DNA of 64,000 bases from Liminaster sp964567855 (lineage in GTDB: Bacteria; Bacteroidota; Bacteroidia; Bacteroidales; UBA3663): the NCBI GenBank assembly GCA_964567855.1, contig CAZMOE010000007.1, positions 1 through 64,000 on the forward strand, in the 5' to 3' direction. Positions within the stretch are counted from its first letter, which is position 1; each line of letters starts with the position of its first letter. The notes beneath the pieces were generated by a model, which was not told the origin of the DNA, did no database searches, and worked only from the letters and a program-made list of their open reading frames with translations. Made by a program: the position numbers and the translations under genes. This document shows, in pieces, positions 54,014-62,625 of the stretch.

Positions 54014-54067
54014 TTCCTATTGGGAGATTGCCGGTGTCAATAATGTCGGCATTCCTCCCAATAGGAA
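54014..54067 (-). repeat. long hairpin between araA and araB
   Basis: Perfect arms TTCCTATTGGGAG (54014-54026) and CTCCCAATAGGAA (54055-54067), with inner TGCCG (54029-54033) pairing CGGCA (54047-54051). It starts 22 bases after the araA stop, and on the minus strand is followed by TTATTATTAC, a weak T-rich tail: likely a partial terminator or processing site. Confidence 0.7.
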
Positions 54068-54089
54068 CAGACCTTTTGTGGAGGATGGA

Positions 54090-55631
54090 TTAGCAGAGGG
54101 CCTTATTCAACATATAGTACACCTCATTCATGCGGAGCTCTTTCTTGAAGTCGCTGAGGGTAGTGTTTTCGTTGATGTGTACCATTTCAATGCCGGCGAT
54201 CTCAGCATAGTCTTCCCAATATTCAGCTGAAAGATCGTAAGAGAAACAGCTGTGGTGGGTTCCGCCTGCCAGAATCCATGCACCTGCACCGATTTCGAAG
54301 TTGGGCATCGGAATCCAGAGGGCAGAGGCAACCGGAAGCTTCGGAAGTGGTTTGGGTTCAATGCATTTGACGTCATTTACGATGAGACGGAAGCGGTTGC
54401 CGAGGTCGACGACGGTTGCTGTCACACCGGTTCCTACTTTGGAAGTGAAGACGAGACGTGCGGTCTGGGTCTTGCGTACACCGATGCCGAGGAAGTGAAC
54501 TTCCAGGCGGGGACGGCCGGCTGCGATCATCGGACAGATTTCCAGCATGTGTGACTGAAGAATAGCACTATTTGCACCATCGAAATTCAACGTGTAGTCT
54601 TCTAAGAATGAACAGCCATTAGGTAGGCCTTGATTCATGACCCAGACTGTGCGGTAGAGAGCAGCAGATTTCCAGTCGCCTTCAGCACCGAAACCGTAGC
54701 CTTCGGCCATCAGTCGCTGAGAAGCAAGACCCGGAATCTGGTCGAACCCGAGACCACTGTTTTCAACATCTACATCGCCGAGATCGTCGAAGTTGGTAGT
54801 GAAGCCTTTGGCTCCTTTTGCCTTCAGAACGGCACGCAGGGTCAATTCGGCCTTAGCCGCATTTCTGATTTTCTTATAGCCGATGCTGTTTTTGTCTTCG
54901 AGTTCTGCGTCATGGTCATATTCGGCAAAGTAGACTTTGACAAGGGCATCTACGTCTTCGTCTTTGATGTTTTTGAAGTATTCCATCACTTCGCTGAAAG
55001 GACAATAGTCGACATGATAGCCCATGCGAACTTCTGCCTCGACTTTGTCACCGTCGGTTACGGCCACATTGTTCATCTGGTCGCCGAAGCGAACAATCAG
55101 CATGTCCTGAGCGTCAGCCCAACCGGCACATACGCGCATCCAGACTGCGATCTTATGCTGGGTCTCCTCGTCCTTCCAATAGCCGACAACGACTTTCCGG
55201 CGGATACGCATTCTGGTGCAGATGTGTCCGAATTCGCGATCTCCGTGAGCCGATTGATTCAGGTTCATGAAGTCCATGTCCATGGTGTCCCACGGAATTT
55301 CGGCGTTGTATTGGGTGTGCAGATGGAGCAAAGGCTTTTTCAGTTGCTGTAAGCCGTGAATCCACATTTTGGCAGGTGAGAATGTGTGCATCCAGGTGAT
55401 GACGCCGATACATTTTTCGTCGTTATTGGCGGCTTTGAAGACGGCTTCCACCTCTTTGGAGGAATTGGCCGTACCTTTATATACAACTTTTACCGGGAGT
55501 TTGCCGGAGGCATTCAATCCGTTTACCATTTCGGTTGAGTGACCGTCGACTGCAACAACTGCATCCCCACCGTACAGAAGCTGAGCTCCTGTTACAAACC
55601 ATACTTCGTAATTTGAAAATGCTTTTTCCAT
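54090..55631 (-). CDS. araA: L-arabinose isomerase
   Basis: A 513-residue enzyme from MEKAFSNYEVWFVTG (ATG at 55631; a further ATG five codons upstream is less usual). It converts L-arabinose to L-ribulose with a manganese ion. Family segments include WMHTFSPAKMWIHGL, the Glu-containing loops near PGLASQRLMAEGYGFGAEGDW, and HHSCFSYDLSAEYWEDYA near the end. It lies between araD (30 bases after it) and araB. Confidence 0.96.
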   Translation of the reverse strand: MEKAFSNYEVWFVTGAQLLYGGDAVVAVDGHSTEMVNGLNASGKLPVKVVYKGTANSSKEVEAVFKAANNDEKCIGVITWMHTFSPAKMWIHGLQQLKKPLLHLHTQYNAEIPWDTMDMDFMNLNQSAHGDREFGHICTRMRIRRKVVVGYWKDEETQHKIAVWMRVCAGWADAQDMLIVRFGDQMNNVAVTDGDKVEAEVRMGYHVDYCPFSEVMEYFKNIKDEDVDALVKVYFAEYDHDAELEDKNSIGYKKIRNAAKAELTLRAVLKAKGAKGFTTNFDDLGDVDVENSGLGFDQIPGLASQRLMAEGYGFGAEGDWKSAALYRTVWVMNQGLPNGCSFLEDYTLNFDGANSAILQSHMLEICPMIAAGRPRLEVHFLGIGVRKTQTARLVFTSKVGTGVTATVVDLGNRFRLIVNDVKCIEPKPLPKLPVASALWIPMPNFEIGAGAWILAGGTHHSCFSYDLSAEYWEDYAEIAGIEMVHINENTTLSDFKKELRMNEVYYMLNKALC

Positions 55632-55661
55632 ATTGATTTCGTTCAAAGTGTTTAATTCGAT

Positions 55662-56357
55662 TTATTTTTTCTTTTGTCCGTAATAGGCATTCGGTCCGTG
55701 CTTGCGGTTATAATGCTTTTCGACAAGTAAGGGGTTCATTGTGGTGGCCGGATTCAGTGTAAATGAAATATAGGCCATTTTGGCGCATTGTTCCATTACT
55801 TTTGCATTATATACGGCATTTGCAGGGCTGGTTCCCCAGGAGAACGGGCCGTGGTTCTTTACCAATACGCCGGGGGTATGATCCGGGTTGATGCCTTCGA
55901 AGCGTTTTACGATGACATTGCCGGTTTCCAGTTCATATTCACCCTCAACCTCTTCACGTGTCATGTCGGCCGTACAGGGAATATCCTTGTAAAAATAATC
56001 GGCATGAGTGGTGCCTATGTTCGGAATGTCTTTACCGGCCTGGGCCCATGCAGTAGCATAAGTGGAGTGGGTATGTACCACGCCTTGGATATTGGGAAAT
56101 GCCCGATAAAGAACTAAATGCGTCGGGGTATCGGATGACGGGTTCAGTTCGCCCTCTACCACTTGGCCGGTTTCAAGGCTTACAACAACCATGTCGGATG
56201 CTTTCATGTCGTCATAGCTTACACCGCTCGGTTTGATGACTACCAGTCCCTTTTCCCGGTCGATGCCGGAGACGTTGCCCCATGTGAATATCACCAGCCC
56301 TTGTTTAACAAGATCGAGGTTGGCCTGAAATACTTTTTCTTTGAGTTCTTCTAACAT
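55662..56357 (-). CDS. araD: L-ribulose-5-phosphate 4-epimerase
   Basis: A 231-residue class II aldolase-fold enzyme from the ATG at 56357 (MLEELKEKVF). Substrate and zinc motifs are FTWGNVSGID, KPSGVSYDDM, SSDTPTHLVLY and the HTHSTYATAWAQ histidine pair. It turns L-ribulose-5-phosphate into D-xylulose-5-phosphate, feeding the pentose phosphate pathway. A 15-bp hairpin and an operator-like motif lie in the 116-base gap before it. Confidence 0.94.
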   Translation of the reverse strand: MLEELKEKVFQANLDLVKQGLVIFTWGNVSGIDREKGLVVIKPSGVSYDDMKASDMVVVSLETGQVVEGELNPSSDTPTHLVLYRAFPNIQGVVHTHSTYATAWAQAGKDIPNIGTTHADYFYKDIPCTADMTREEVEGEYELETGNVIVKRFEGINPDHTPGVLVKNHGPFSWGTSPANAVYNAKVMEQCAKMAYISFTLNPATTMNPLLVEKHYNRKHGPNAYYGQKKK

Positions 56358-56396
56358 AGGATGAGAATATTTTGCGTTAGACTTTGTATAAATAAA

Positions 56397-56455
56397 CAAA
56401 TTACTAATTACTTTATTACTTCGGGTTTTATCGGTAATATGTAATTAGTAATTTG
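56397..56455 (-). repeat. 15-bp perfect hairpin between the symporter gene and araD
   Basis: CAAATTACTAATTAC (56397-56411) and GTAATTAGTAATTTG (56441-56455), with inner ATTAC/GTAAT (56415-56419, 56434-56438). Very AT-rich, no clear T run. It may protect the araDAB part of the message or allow an internal start. Confidence 0.65.
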
Positions 56456-56473
56456 TATTTTTTATGGTGATAT

Positions 56474-58414
56474 TTACCAGAGTACAATATAAAGGATGGC
56501 GAGGATGATAATTACACCAAGCGCACCCCAGTTAAATGCCTTGTCGGTACGGAAGATTGCAATGTCGATATCGACTGCATTGATATCCTGAACCTTGTCT
56601 TTGGCATTGGAACGGAGGTAAATGAACAGGACAAGAAGCATAACGGCAAGGAAGAAGATTGCTTCAAAGCCGTAGTTCACCAATGTCTGTGAGAACATGG
56701 ATGCGATGCCGACGATAAAGCAGATCACGGAACCGATGAGCAGAATGTTGGCCCATTTAAGCTGGGTCTTGATCGTATAGTCGTCCAATTTTACGGCGCT
56801 GACAGTTTTCTTGCTGGCAAATGAGAAGCCGAAGAAAAGGATAACGAGGCATACGAATACATAACCCATACGGAGAAGGAACGGAACGTCCGGCAGCATG
56901 AATTTGAAGAGAATCGAGAATACGAAGGTTCCGATTGCTGCGACAACGGCAGCTGTGCCGGAAGCGCGTTTCCAAAGCAGACCGAGACCGAAGATCACCA
57001 CGATGCCGGGATAAACGAATCCGGAATATTCCTGAATAATCTGGAATGCCTGATCAGCTCCGCCCATAATGGGATAAACCGCTAGAAGGGCCAGAACAAG
57101 TGCTACGACAGAGGTGAGACGTCCTACGTTGACAAGACGTTTCTCCGAAGCGGTTTTGTTGATGAACTGCTTGTAGATATCCATGGTGAAGATGGTGGAC
57201 GTCGAATTGAACATCGAGGCCAGCGATGAAATAACAGCCGCAGCCAAAGCCGCAAAAGACAGACCCTTGACAAAGATCGGGGTAAAGTTGCGGATCAGGA
57301 ACGGATAGGCGTCATCGGAGCGATCGATGGATCCGGCAAGTGAGGTACGCAGGGCTTCACAATCGGGGGAGGTCATAATGTAGAATGCACACACACCCGG
57401 GATGCAAACGATGAACGGAATAAGAATTTTAAGGAAGGCAGCAAAGATCATACCCTTTTTAGCCTCCGACAGAGACTTGGCTGCAAGACCTTTCTGGATA
57501 ATGTACTGATTGAATCCCCAATAGCCGAGGTTGGTAAGCCACAAGGCACCCACGATGACTACGATACCGGGAATGTCGAAATAAGGATCGGAAGTGATGC
57601 TGGGAATAGCTTCGTTGCGGGTCACAATCAGATTGAAGTGCTTGTCGCCCGGAATCTCTGCAAGGTCACCCATGATTTTACCGAGAGCTCCCAGTGCACC
57701 GCCGTCGATATTCAGGTCGGATGCGATTACGGAAAGTGCCGCATAGGCTGTAATAAGACCGCCTCCCACCAGGAATGTAACCTGCATGACGTCTGTCCAG
57801 GCAACTGATGCAAGACCACCGTAGATGGAGTATACACCGGCGATGAGGAAAAGAATCAAGATAGTGACCAGAAGCGTCATATCAACATTCATGCCGAGGA
57901 ATACGCCCGGGATAGTCGGCAACCCGAGAATTTGTTTGATTGCCAATGCTCCTAACCACGCCACCGATGTGAGGTTGATGAACACATAGAGGAAGAGCCA
58001 GAAGATAGAGAATGACAGACCCACTCCCCAGTTATAACGTTCACGAAGGAATTGCGGGATGGTGAAGATCTTCTTTTCGATCATAAGCGGCAGCAGGAAT
58101 TTTCCGACTACCAGCAGAGTGGCTGCTGCCATCAGCTCGTATGCTGCCATGGCGATGCCTGAAACATAGGCCGAACCGGACATACCGATAAACTGTTCGG
58201 CTGAAATGTTGGCTGCGATGAGCGAGGCACCCACTGCCCACCATGTCAAAGTGTTACCTGCGAGAAAGTAATCGGTCGACGATTTTTCTTCTCCCTTTTT
58301 GCTGCGTGACAGGAACATGCCCAAGCCAACGAGTAGCACAATGTATGCCGCGACAACGATATAATCTACTGTCGCAAAGCCATTGTTTTGCAATGCTGCT
58401 AATAAATCATTCAT
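56474..58414 (-). CDS. sodium:solute symporter (SGLT-like), probably for arabinose or related sugar
   Basis: A 646-residue SSS-family transporter with about 14-15 membrane helices. Signature stretches include WWAVGASLIAANISAEQFIGMSG (helices 1-2, sodium and sugar site) and SSLASMFNSTSTIFTMDIY (helix 8 sodium site). The layout matches galactose/glucose-type SGLT. Position between galM and araD in a sugar operon points to uptake of arabinose or arabinose-containing sugars with sodium. Confidence 0.9.
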   Translation of the reverse strand: MNDLLAALQNNGFATVDYIVVAAYIVLLVGLGMFLSRSKKGEEKSSTDYFLAGNTLTWWAVGASLIAANISAEQFIGMSGSAYVSGIAMAAYELMAAATLLVVGKFLLPLMIEKKIFTIPQFLRERYNWGVGLSFSIFWLFLYVFINLTSVAWLGALAIKQILGLPTIPGVFLGMNVDMTLLVTILILFLIAGVYSIYGGLASVAWTDVMQVTFLVGGGLITAYAALSVIASDLNIDGGALGALGKIMGDLAEIPGDKHFNLIVTRNEAIPSITSDPYFDIPGIVVIVGALWLTNLGYWGFNQYIIQKGLAAKSLSEAKKGMIFAAFLKILIPFIVCIPGVCAFYIMTSPDCEALRTSLAGSIDRSDDAYPFLIRNFTPIFVKGLSFAALAAAVISSLASMFNSTSTIFTMDIYKQFINKTASEKRLVNVGRLTSVVALVLALLAVYPIMGGADQAFQIIQEYSGFVYPGIVVIFGLGLLWKRASGTAAVVAAIGTFVFSILFKFMLPDVPFLLRMGYVFVCLVILFFGFSFASKKTVSAVKLDDYTIKTQLKWANILLIGSVICFIVGIASMFSQTLVNYGFEAIFFLAVMLLVLFIYLRSNAKDKVQDINAVDIDIAIFRTDKAFNWGALGVIIILAILYIVLW

Positions 58415-58451
58415 GTTTTTTTATTTATTTGTTGAAAAATGTTTTTCGGTA

Positions 58452-59609
58452 TTAGAAATTAGTGAATTTAAAAATACAGTGGCTTGTATAAGTTTCACCG
58501 GGACGGAGAACGGCTGACGGCCACTCCGGTTTATTGGGGGTGTCAGGATATTTCTGTGTTTCGAGACAGATGCCGGTTCTCTGGTTATAGGTGATTCCAT
58601 GTTTTCCTTGAACGGTGCCGTCGAGGAAGTTGCCGGAATAAACCTGGATCCCGGGTTCGTCAGTGTAAACTGTCAGCTGGATGCCGGTTGCGGGACATTT
58701 TACAATAGCGACAGGAGCTTCGATGTCGCCGTTGTTATCAAGTATCCAATTGTGATCATAACCGTTTCCGTTGATGATTTGTTCATCTTCGGCTTTGATG
58801 TCCTGGCCGATGCGTTTGATGGCAGAGAAGTCGAAAGGAGTGCCTGCCGTGGCTGCGATAGCACCGGTAGTGATGTAAGTGCTGTCAATCGGAGTGAAGG
58901 AAGAGGAATATACCCACAAAGAGTCGTTGCAAATACATTTTGCAGGATCTCCATTCAAGTTGAAATAGGAATGGTTGGTCATGTTAACGACGGTTGCTTT
59001 GTCGGTGGTCGCCGAATAAGCGATGTCGATAGCATTATCATCCGTTAAGGTGTATGTCACGGTGGCGTTGACGTTACCCGGGAAGTTGTTGTCCCCGTCC
59101 GGAGAATTTAAAGATAAGGTGATACTGTTGTCGGTGATATTCTCGACGGTGTATACCTGGTATTGCCATCCAGAAGGTCCTCCATGCAGGCAGTGGCCGA
59201 AGTTATTCTCTGGAAGAGCTATGGTATCGCCGTCCAGAATGAACTGTGCATGTCCGATGCGGTTGGCATATCGTCCGATGGAGGCCCCGAAGTCGCTGGG
59301 GATATTGATATAGTCATCGATGTTGTCGAATCCTAACACCACATCTTTCAGTTCCCCTTTGTTGTCAGGTACCATGATAGAGACGATACGGCCGCCGAAA
59401 TTGGTGATACATACTTCCATTCCGTTGGCATTGGTGAGCGCATAGAGTGCGGTCGGTTTACCATTGACATCCGAGACAAAATTTTCAAACTCCAAACCGG
59501 ATTTGGTCGTTGCGGACTTTGGCGCGGTCGATGTACAGCCGGTGAGGCCGATGCCTCCGATTGCCAAAACTACGCCGGAAACGTGTAATAAAGATTTAAA
59601 AGATTTCAT
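58452..59609 (-). CDS. galM: aldose 1-epimerase lipoprotein
   Basis: A 385-residue mutarotase with a lipoprotein signal (GGIGLTGCTSTAP, lipid Cys about residue 25), so it sits on the outside of a membrane. Catalytic motifs: GRYANRIGHAQF, the histidine in NNFGHCLHGGPSGW and VNMTNHSYFNL, and the glutamate in RTGICLETQKYPDTPN. It speeds the alpha-beta change of aldoses before uptake by the symporter encoded 37 bases later. First gene of the ara operon. Confidence 0.93.
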   Translation of the reverse strand: MKSFKSLLHVSGVVLAIGGIGLTGCTSTAPKSATTKSGLEFENFVSDVNGKPTALYALTNANGMEVCITNFGGRIVSIMVPDNKGELKDVVLGFDNIDDYINIPSDFGASIGRYANRIGHAQFILDGDTIALPENNFGHCLHGGPSGWQYQVYTVENITDNSITLSLNSPDGDNNFPGNVNATVTYTLTDDNAIDIAYSATTDKATVVNMTNHSYFNLNGDPAKCICNDSLWVYSSSFTPIDSTYITTGAIAATAGTPFDFSAIKRIGQDIKAEDEQIINGNGYDHNWILDNNGDIEAPVAIVKCPATGIQLTVYTDEPGIQVYSGNFLDGTVQGKHGITYNQRTGICLETQKYPDTPNKPEWPSAVLRPGETYTSHCIFKFTNF

Positions 59610-59654
59610 TTAGATTTGTATTAGTTTATTAAGGTAATACATATAATATGAGCA

Positions 59655-59683
59655 CAAAGATAAATACTTCTTTTTGTTTATAC
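59655..59683 (-). promoter_or_regulatory. promoter and possible operator of the galM-ara operon
   Basis: On the minus strand TATCTTTG (59655-59662) is a perfect -7 box about 45 bases before galM. The expected -33 place holds GTATAAACAAA (59673-59683, plus strand TTTGTTTATAC), the same 11-mer as at 59841. No regulator gene is present in the window. Confidence 0.55.
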
Positions 59684-59840
59684 CTCTTTAATTTATTTTT
59701 TTTACACGAAAAATGAAATATTCATCAAAATTGAAAGGATTAGTTTTAAGAATTTATGATTTTGGAAAGCGTTTTTTGAAAAAAGATGAGAAAAAATATT
59801 GGCAAGTTGTGGCCTCCCGCATGAGAAAAAAGGCAATATA

Positions 59841-59872
59841 TTTGTTTATACTTTTATTTCACGTTATTTTTG
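59841..59872 (+). promoter_or_regulatory. promoter of the tyrosine phosphatase gene
   Basis: TTTG (59841-59844), 20 bases, TATTTTTG (59865-59872): a perfect phylum-type promoter 22 bases before the start codon. Confidence 0.8.
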
Positions 59873-59893
59873 CAAAAAATAATTCGGGTAGAA

Positions 59894-60658
59894 ATGTTTG
59901 ACTTTTTATTTAAGAAACGGGATCCACTGCCGTTGCCTTATAAACGGGAGCTACATTGTCATATTATTCCGGGGGTAGACGACGGGGTGCGGGAAATGTC
60001 GACTTCCGTCCGCTGTCTGGCGGCATTACATAAATTGGGAGTAGAAGAATTCATCTTTACACCCCATTGTATAGAGGAGCATTTTGAAAATACGGAAGAG
60101 ACGATCCGCCCGGTTTTTGAAGATCTGAAAAAGACTTCGTCAGAGGCCGGTCTGTCTCTGCCGATGGACTTTTCTTTCGAGTATAGGCTGGATGCCGGTT
60201 TTCTGAAACAGAGTTCTTGTGGCAAGTATGGCGAGACTACATGCAGGTTACGCCCTTTATATGGTCGTTATCTACTGATAGAAAATTCTTTTATTCAGCC
60301 CTTGCATGGTTTGAAGCAGTTGATTTATCAGTTGCAGTCTGACGGATATTATCTGATTCTGGCCCATCCGGAACGGTACGGCTATTACGCAGGTCATAAC
60401 GGCCGGTTTTATCACGATTTACAGGATCAACAGGTAGAGTTTCAGTGTAACATTCTTTCTTTTACCGGATATTATGGACGAGTAGCCCAGAAAATGGCCT
60501 ATTGGATGCTTGACAACGGGTATGTGAACTTTTTAGGCTCCGATGTGCATGGCATGAAACATATTGAATTGATTACAGATTTTCTGCGGTCAAAAGAATA
60601 CGAGAAGATATATTATCGCCTGACAAATAGTATCGGTAATGATCGGATGGATAAATGA
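59894..60658 (+). CDS. CpsB/CapC-family tyrosine-protein phosphatase (PHP fold)
   Basis: A 254-residue metal-dependent phosphatase. PHP signatures are ELHCHIIPGVDDG (about residues 19-31), FTPHCIEEHF (about 55-64), AHPERYGYY and FLGSDVHGM near the end; these histidines and aspartates hold the metals. The family dephosphorylates the tyrosine kinase that controls capsule or exopolysaccharide chain export. No kinase or wzx/wzy gene is within the window. The ATG at 59894 is used; an earlier start lies in the promoter. It converges on yraN with 6 bases between the stops. Confidence 0.88.
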   Translation: MFDFLFKKRDPLPLPYKRELHCHIIPGVDDGVREMSTSVRCLAALHKLGVEEFIFTPHCIEEHFENTEETIRPVFEDLKKTSSEAGLSLPMDFSFEYRLDAGFLKQSSCGKYGETTCRLRPLYGRYLLIENSFIQPLHGLKQLIYQLQSDGYYLILAHPERYGYYAGHNGRFYHDLQDQQVEFQCNILSFTGYYGRVAQKMAYWMLDNGYVNFLGSDVHGMKHIELITDFLRSKEYEKIYYRLTNSIGNDRMDK

Positions 60659-60664
60659 TCCGTT

Positions 60665-61033
60665 TTATCCTAATGGAGGGTAGAAAGCGTCTTTTATGTG
60701 TTCTATTTTCGGGTTTCCCTGGTTATCTATGATAATGCTGAATATATCGAACCGGTAAGGTAGGTCGATATAGTATTTTTTTATATATACGTCTGTAGCA
60801 TGGACGATATGCCTGATTTTTTTATAATCTATAGCATATGCGGGATCTCCCCATTGAAGGGAGCTTCTTGTCTTGACTTCGGCTATGATAAGATGGATTC
60901 CGTCTGTGGCCACAATATCCAATTCAAGGTGCCTGTATCGCCATCTTGTATGAAGAATCCGGCAGCCTTGCCTGACAAGTTCCCTGCAAGCAAGTTCCTC
61001 ACCCAGTTTTCCTAATTCACTGCTACATGACAT
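60665..61033 (-). CDS. yraN: YraN/UPF0102 family nuclease-fold protein
   Basis: A 122-residue protein with the endonuclease-like core: GKLGEELACREL at the start, LELDIVATDGIHLIIAEVKTRSS (the D-x-E-x-K-like active site, about residues 37-58), and the C-terminal RFDIFSIII. The family is thought to bind or process recombination DNA, but its function is unclear. It follows the CCA-adding enzyme gene by 12 bases. Confidence 0.88.
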   Translation of the reverse strand: MSCSSELGKLGEELACRELVRQGCRILHTRWRYRHLELDIVATDGIHLIIAEVKTRSSLQWGDPAYAIDYKKIRHIVHATDVYIKKYYIDLPYRFDIFSIIIDNQGNPKIEHIKDAFYPPLG

Positions 61034-61045
61034 GGGTAGAATTTT

Positions 61046-62485
61046 TTAGGAAACCGGTGTAAGATTGATCTCTGCTGCCTTTTGATCCAGAAAATGGAGG
61101 GCCGCTTCATATTCGTTGGGTATTACTCCATCCAGAATGGCGTCTTTCAATGCTAATTTCAGGACGCCGACTTCGCGACAGGGCGACAGATTATAGCGAC
61201 GCATGATTTCCAGTCCGTCGACCGGTGGTTGCCAATTGCGGATGCGGTCCTTTTCTTCGATTTCCACCAGTTTTTGTCGTACGATCTTGAAATTGTCGAG
61301 AAAGCGGCGCACTTTCTCGGAATTGTGGGAGGTAATGTCTGCCTCGCACAAGGTCATCAGTTCATCTATGTCATCGCCGGCATCGAACAAGAGGCGCCGT
61401 ACTGCTGAGTCGGTGATTCCTTCATCCGAGAGGCCTATCGGACGCATGTGGAGCAGGACCATTTTTTCCACATACTTGGCCTCTTTTCCTAATGGCAGTT
61501 TCAATCTCCTGAAAATGGGCAATACCATTTTATAGCCGATGTAATCGTGATTGTGGAACGTCCAACCTATTTTTTCGTTGTAGGCCTTGGCCTTGGCCTT
61601 CCCCAGATCATGCATTAGAGCGGCCCACCGGAGCCAAAGATTCTGGTTCCCGCTGGCTGCGACATGGTCGAGTACGGTAATCGTGTGATAAAAGTTATCT
61701 TTATGTCCATGCCCGTCGCGGTTTTCTATTCCGCACAAAGCCTGCAGTTCCGGAAAGATAATTTGAAGTAGGCCGCACCGTTGCAGCAACAGCCAGCCGG
61801 TCGAAGGTTGTGCTGTCTGATTGATTTTATTTAGTTCGTCGGCGATTCGTTCGTTGGAGATAATATGTATTCTTTCCCGGTTGCGCGCGATGGCCTCGAA
61901 AGTTTCAGGAACGATCTTGAAATTAAAGCGGGTTGCGAAACGGATGGCACGCAACATGCGTAGCGGATCGTCGCTGAAGGTGATGTCTGGGTCGCAGGGG
62001 GTCCGGATCAGTTTTTTTTCCAAATCGTTCAGACCGTTGAATGGATCCACGAGTTCGCCGAAGCGATTTTTGTTCAGGCAGATGGCCATGGCGTTGATGG
62101 TCAGATCTCTGCGGTTCTGATCATCTTCCAGCGTTCCGTCTTCTACAACAGGCTTTCGACTGTCATGAGAATATGATTCTTTGCGGGCACCGACAAATTC
62201 GACTTCTACGCCATGATGTTTGACCTGGGCGGTTCCGAAGTTCTTGAAGACAGTCAGGTTCGTATGGGAACCCAATCGCTTGGCGACGGCCTGGGCTAAT
62301 TCTATACCGCTGCCAACCGTAACCACATCGATGTCTTTGGACGGCTGCTGCAGGAAGATGTCTCTGACGTATCCTCCTATGACATAGCATTCTTTACCGA
62401 GTCGGTCTGCCTCTTCAGATATAATTTTGAAAATTGGCAGGTCAAGATGACATATTAACGTGTCTCGTGTTGGAATTGGTATCAT
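61046..62485 (-). CDS. CCA tRNA nucleotidyltransferase / poly(A) polymerase family
   Basis: A 479-residue enzyme. It has the nucleotidyltransferase head GGYVRDIFLQ followed by DIDVV (two metal aspartates, about residues 38-58), the NAMAICL and FSDDPLRMLRAIRFATRF motifs, and a C-terminal HD domain with WAALMHDLGK. It adds or repairs the CCA end of tRNAs; many Bacteroidota genomes rely on this type. The ATG at 62485 (MIPIPTRDT) is the start. Confidence 0.92.
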   Translation of the reverse strand: MIPIPTRDTLICHLDLPIFKIISEEADRLGKECYVIGGYVRDIFLQQPSKDIDVVTVGSGIELAQAVAKRLGSHTNLTVFKNFGTAQVKHHGVEVEFVGARKESYSHDSRKPVVEDGTLEDDQNRRDLTINAMAICLNKNRFGELVDPFNGLNDLEKKLIRTPCDPDITFSDDPLRMLRAIRFATRFNFKIVPETFEAIARNRERIHIISNERIADELNKINQTAQPSTGWLLLQRCGLLQIIFPELQALCGIENRDGHGHKDNFYHTITVLDHVAASGNQNLWLRWAALMHDLGKAKAKAYNEKIGWTFHNHDYIGYKMVLPIFRRLKLPLGKEAKYVEKMVLLHMRPIGLSDEGITDSAVRRLLFDAGDDIDELMTLCEADITSHNSEKVRRFLDNFKIVRQKLVEIEEKDRIRNWQPPVDGLEIMRRYNLSPCREVGVLKLALKDAILDGVIPNEYEAALHFLDQKAAEINLTPVS

Positions 62486-62520
62486 TTCTTTAATAATTTG
62501 TTAAGTTCGTGTTTTCCGCT

Positions 62521-62552
62521 ATTGTGGAATTATAGGATAATTGCTACCTTTG
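62521..62552 (+). promoter_or_regulatory. orphan plus-strand promoter in the cca-S4 gap
   Basis: ATTG (62521-62524), 20 bases, TACCTTTG (62545-62552). The -7 box is inside the small palindrome GCTAC-CTTT-GTAGC. Both flanking genes are on the other strand. Confidence 0.5.
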
Positions 62553-62558
62553 TAGCGT

Positions 62559-62625
62559 GTTTTTCATGGTATAAGATTTAAGGTTAGTGAAGATGGTATG
62601 CTGTGACAGCAGACCATCTTTTTTT
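62559..62625 (+). ncRNA. candidate small RNA, about 67 nt
   Basis: From the predicted start near 62559 the plus strand runs into a hairpin (AAGATGGT 62590-62597 with ACCATCTT 62613-62620) followed by seven T. The T run lies only on the plus-strand side. This is a promoter-terminator pair with no gene, so a small RNA is possible. The hairpin could instead merely close the S4 gene on the minus strand. Confidence 0.45.

Noticed and set aside
59713..59901. A 62-codon lysine-rich frame before the phosphatase gene
   Set aside because: It contains the perfect promoter of the next gene and overlaps that gene's start; composition reflects AT-rich spacer.
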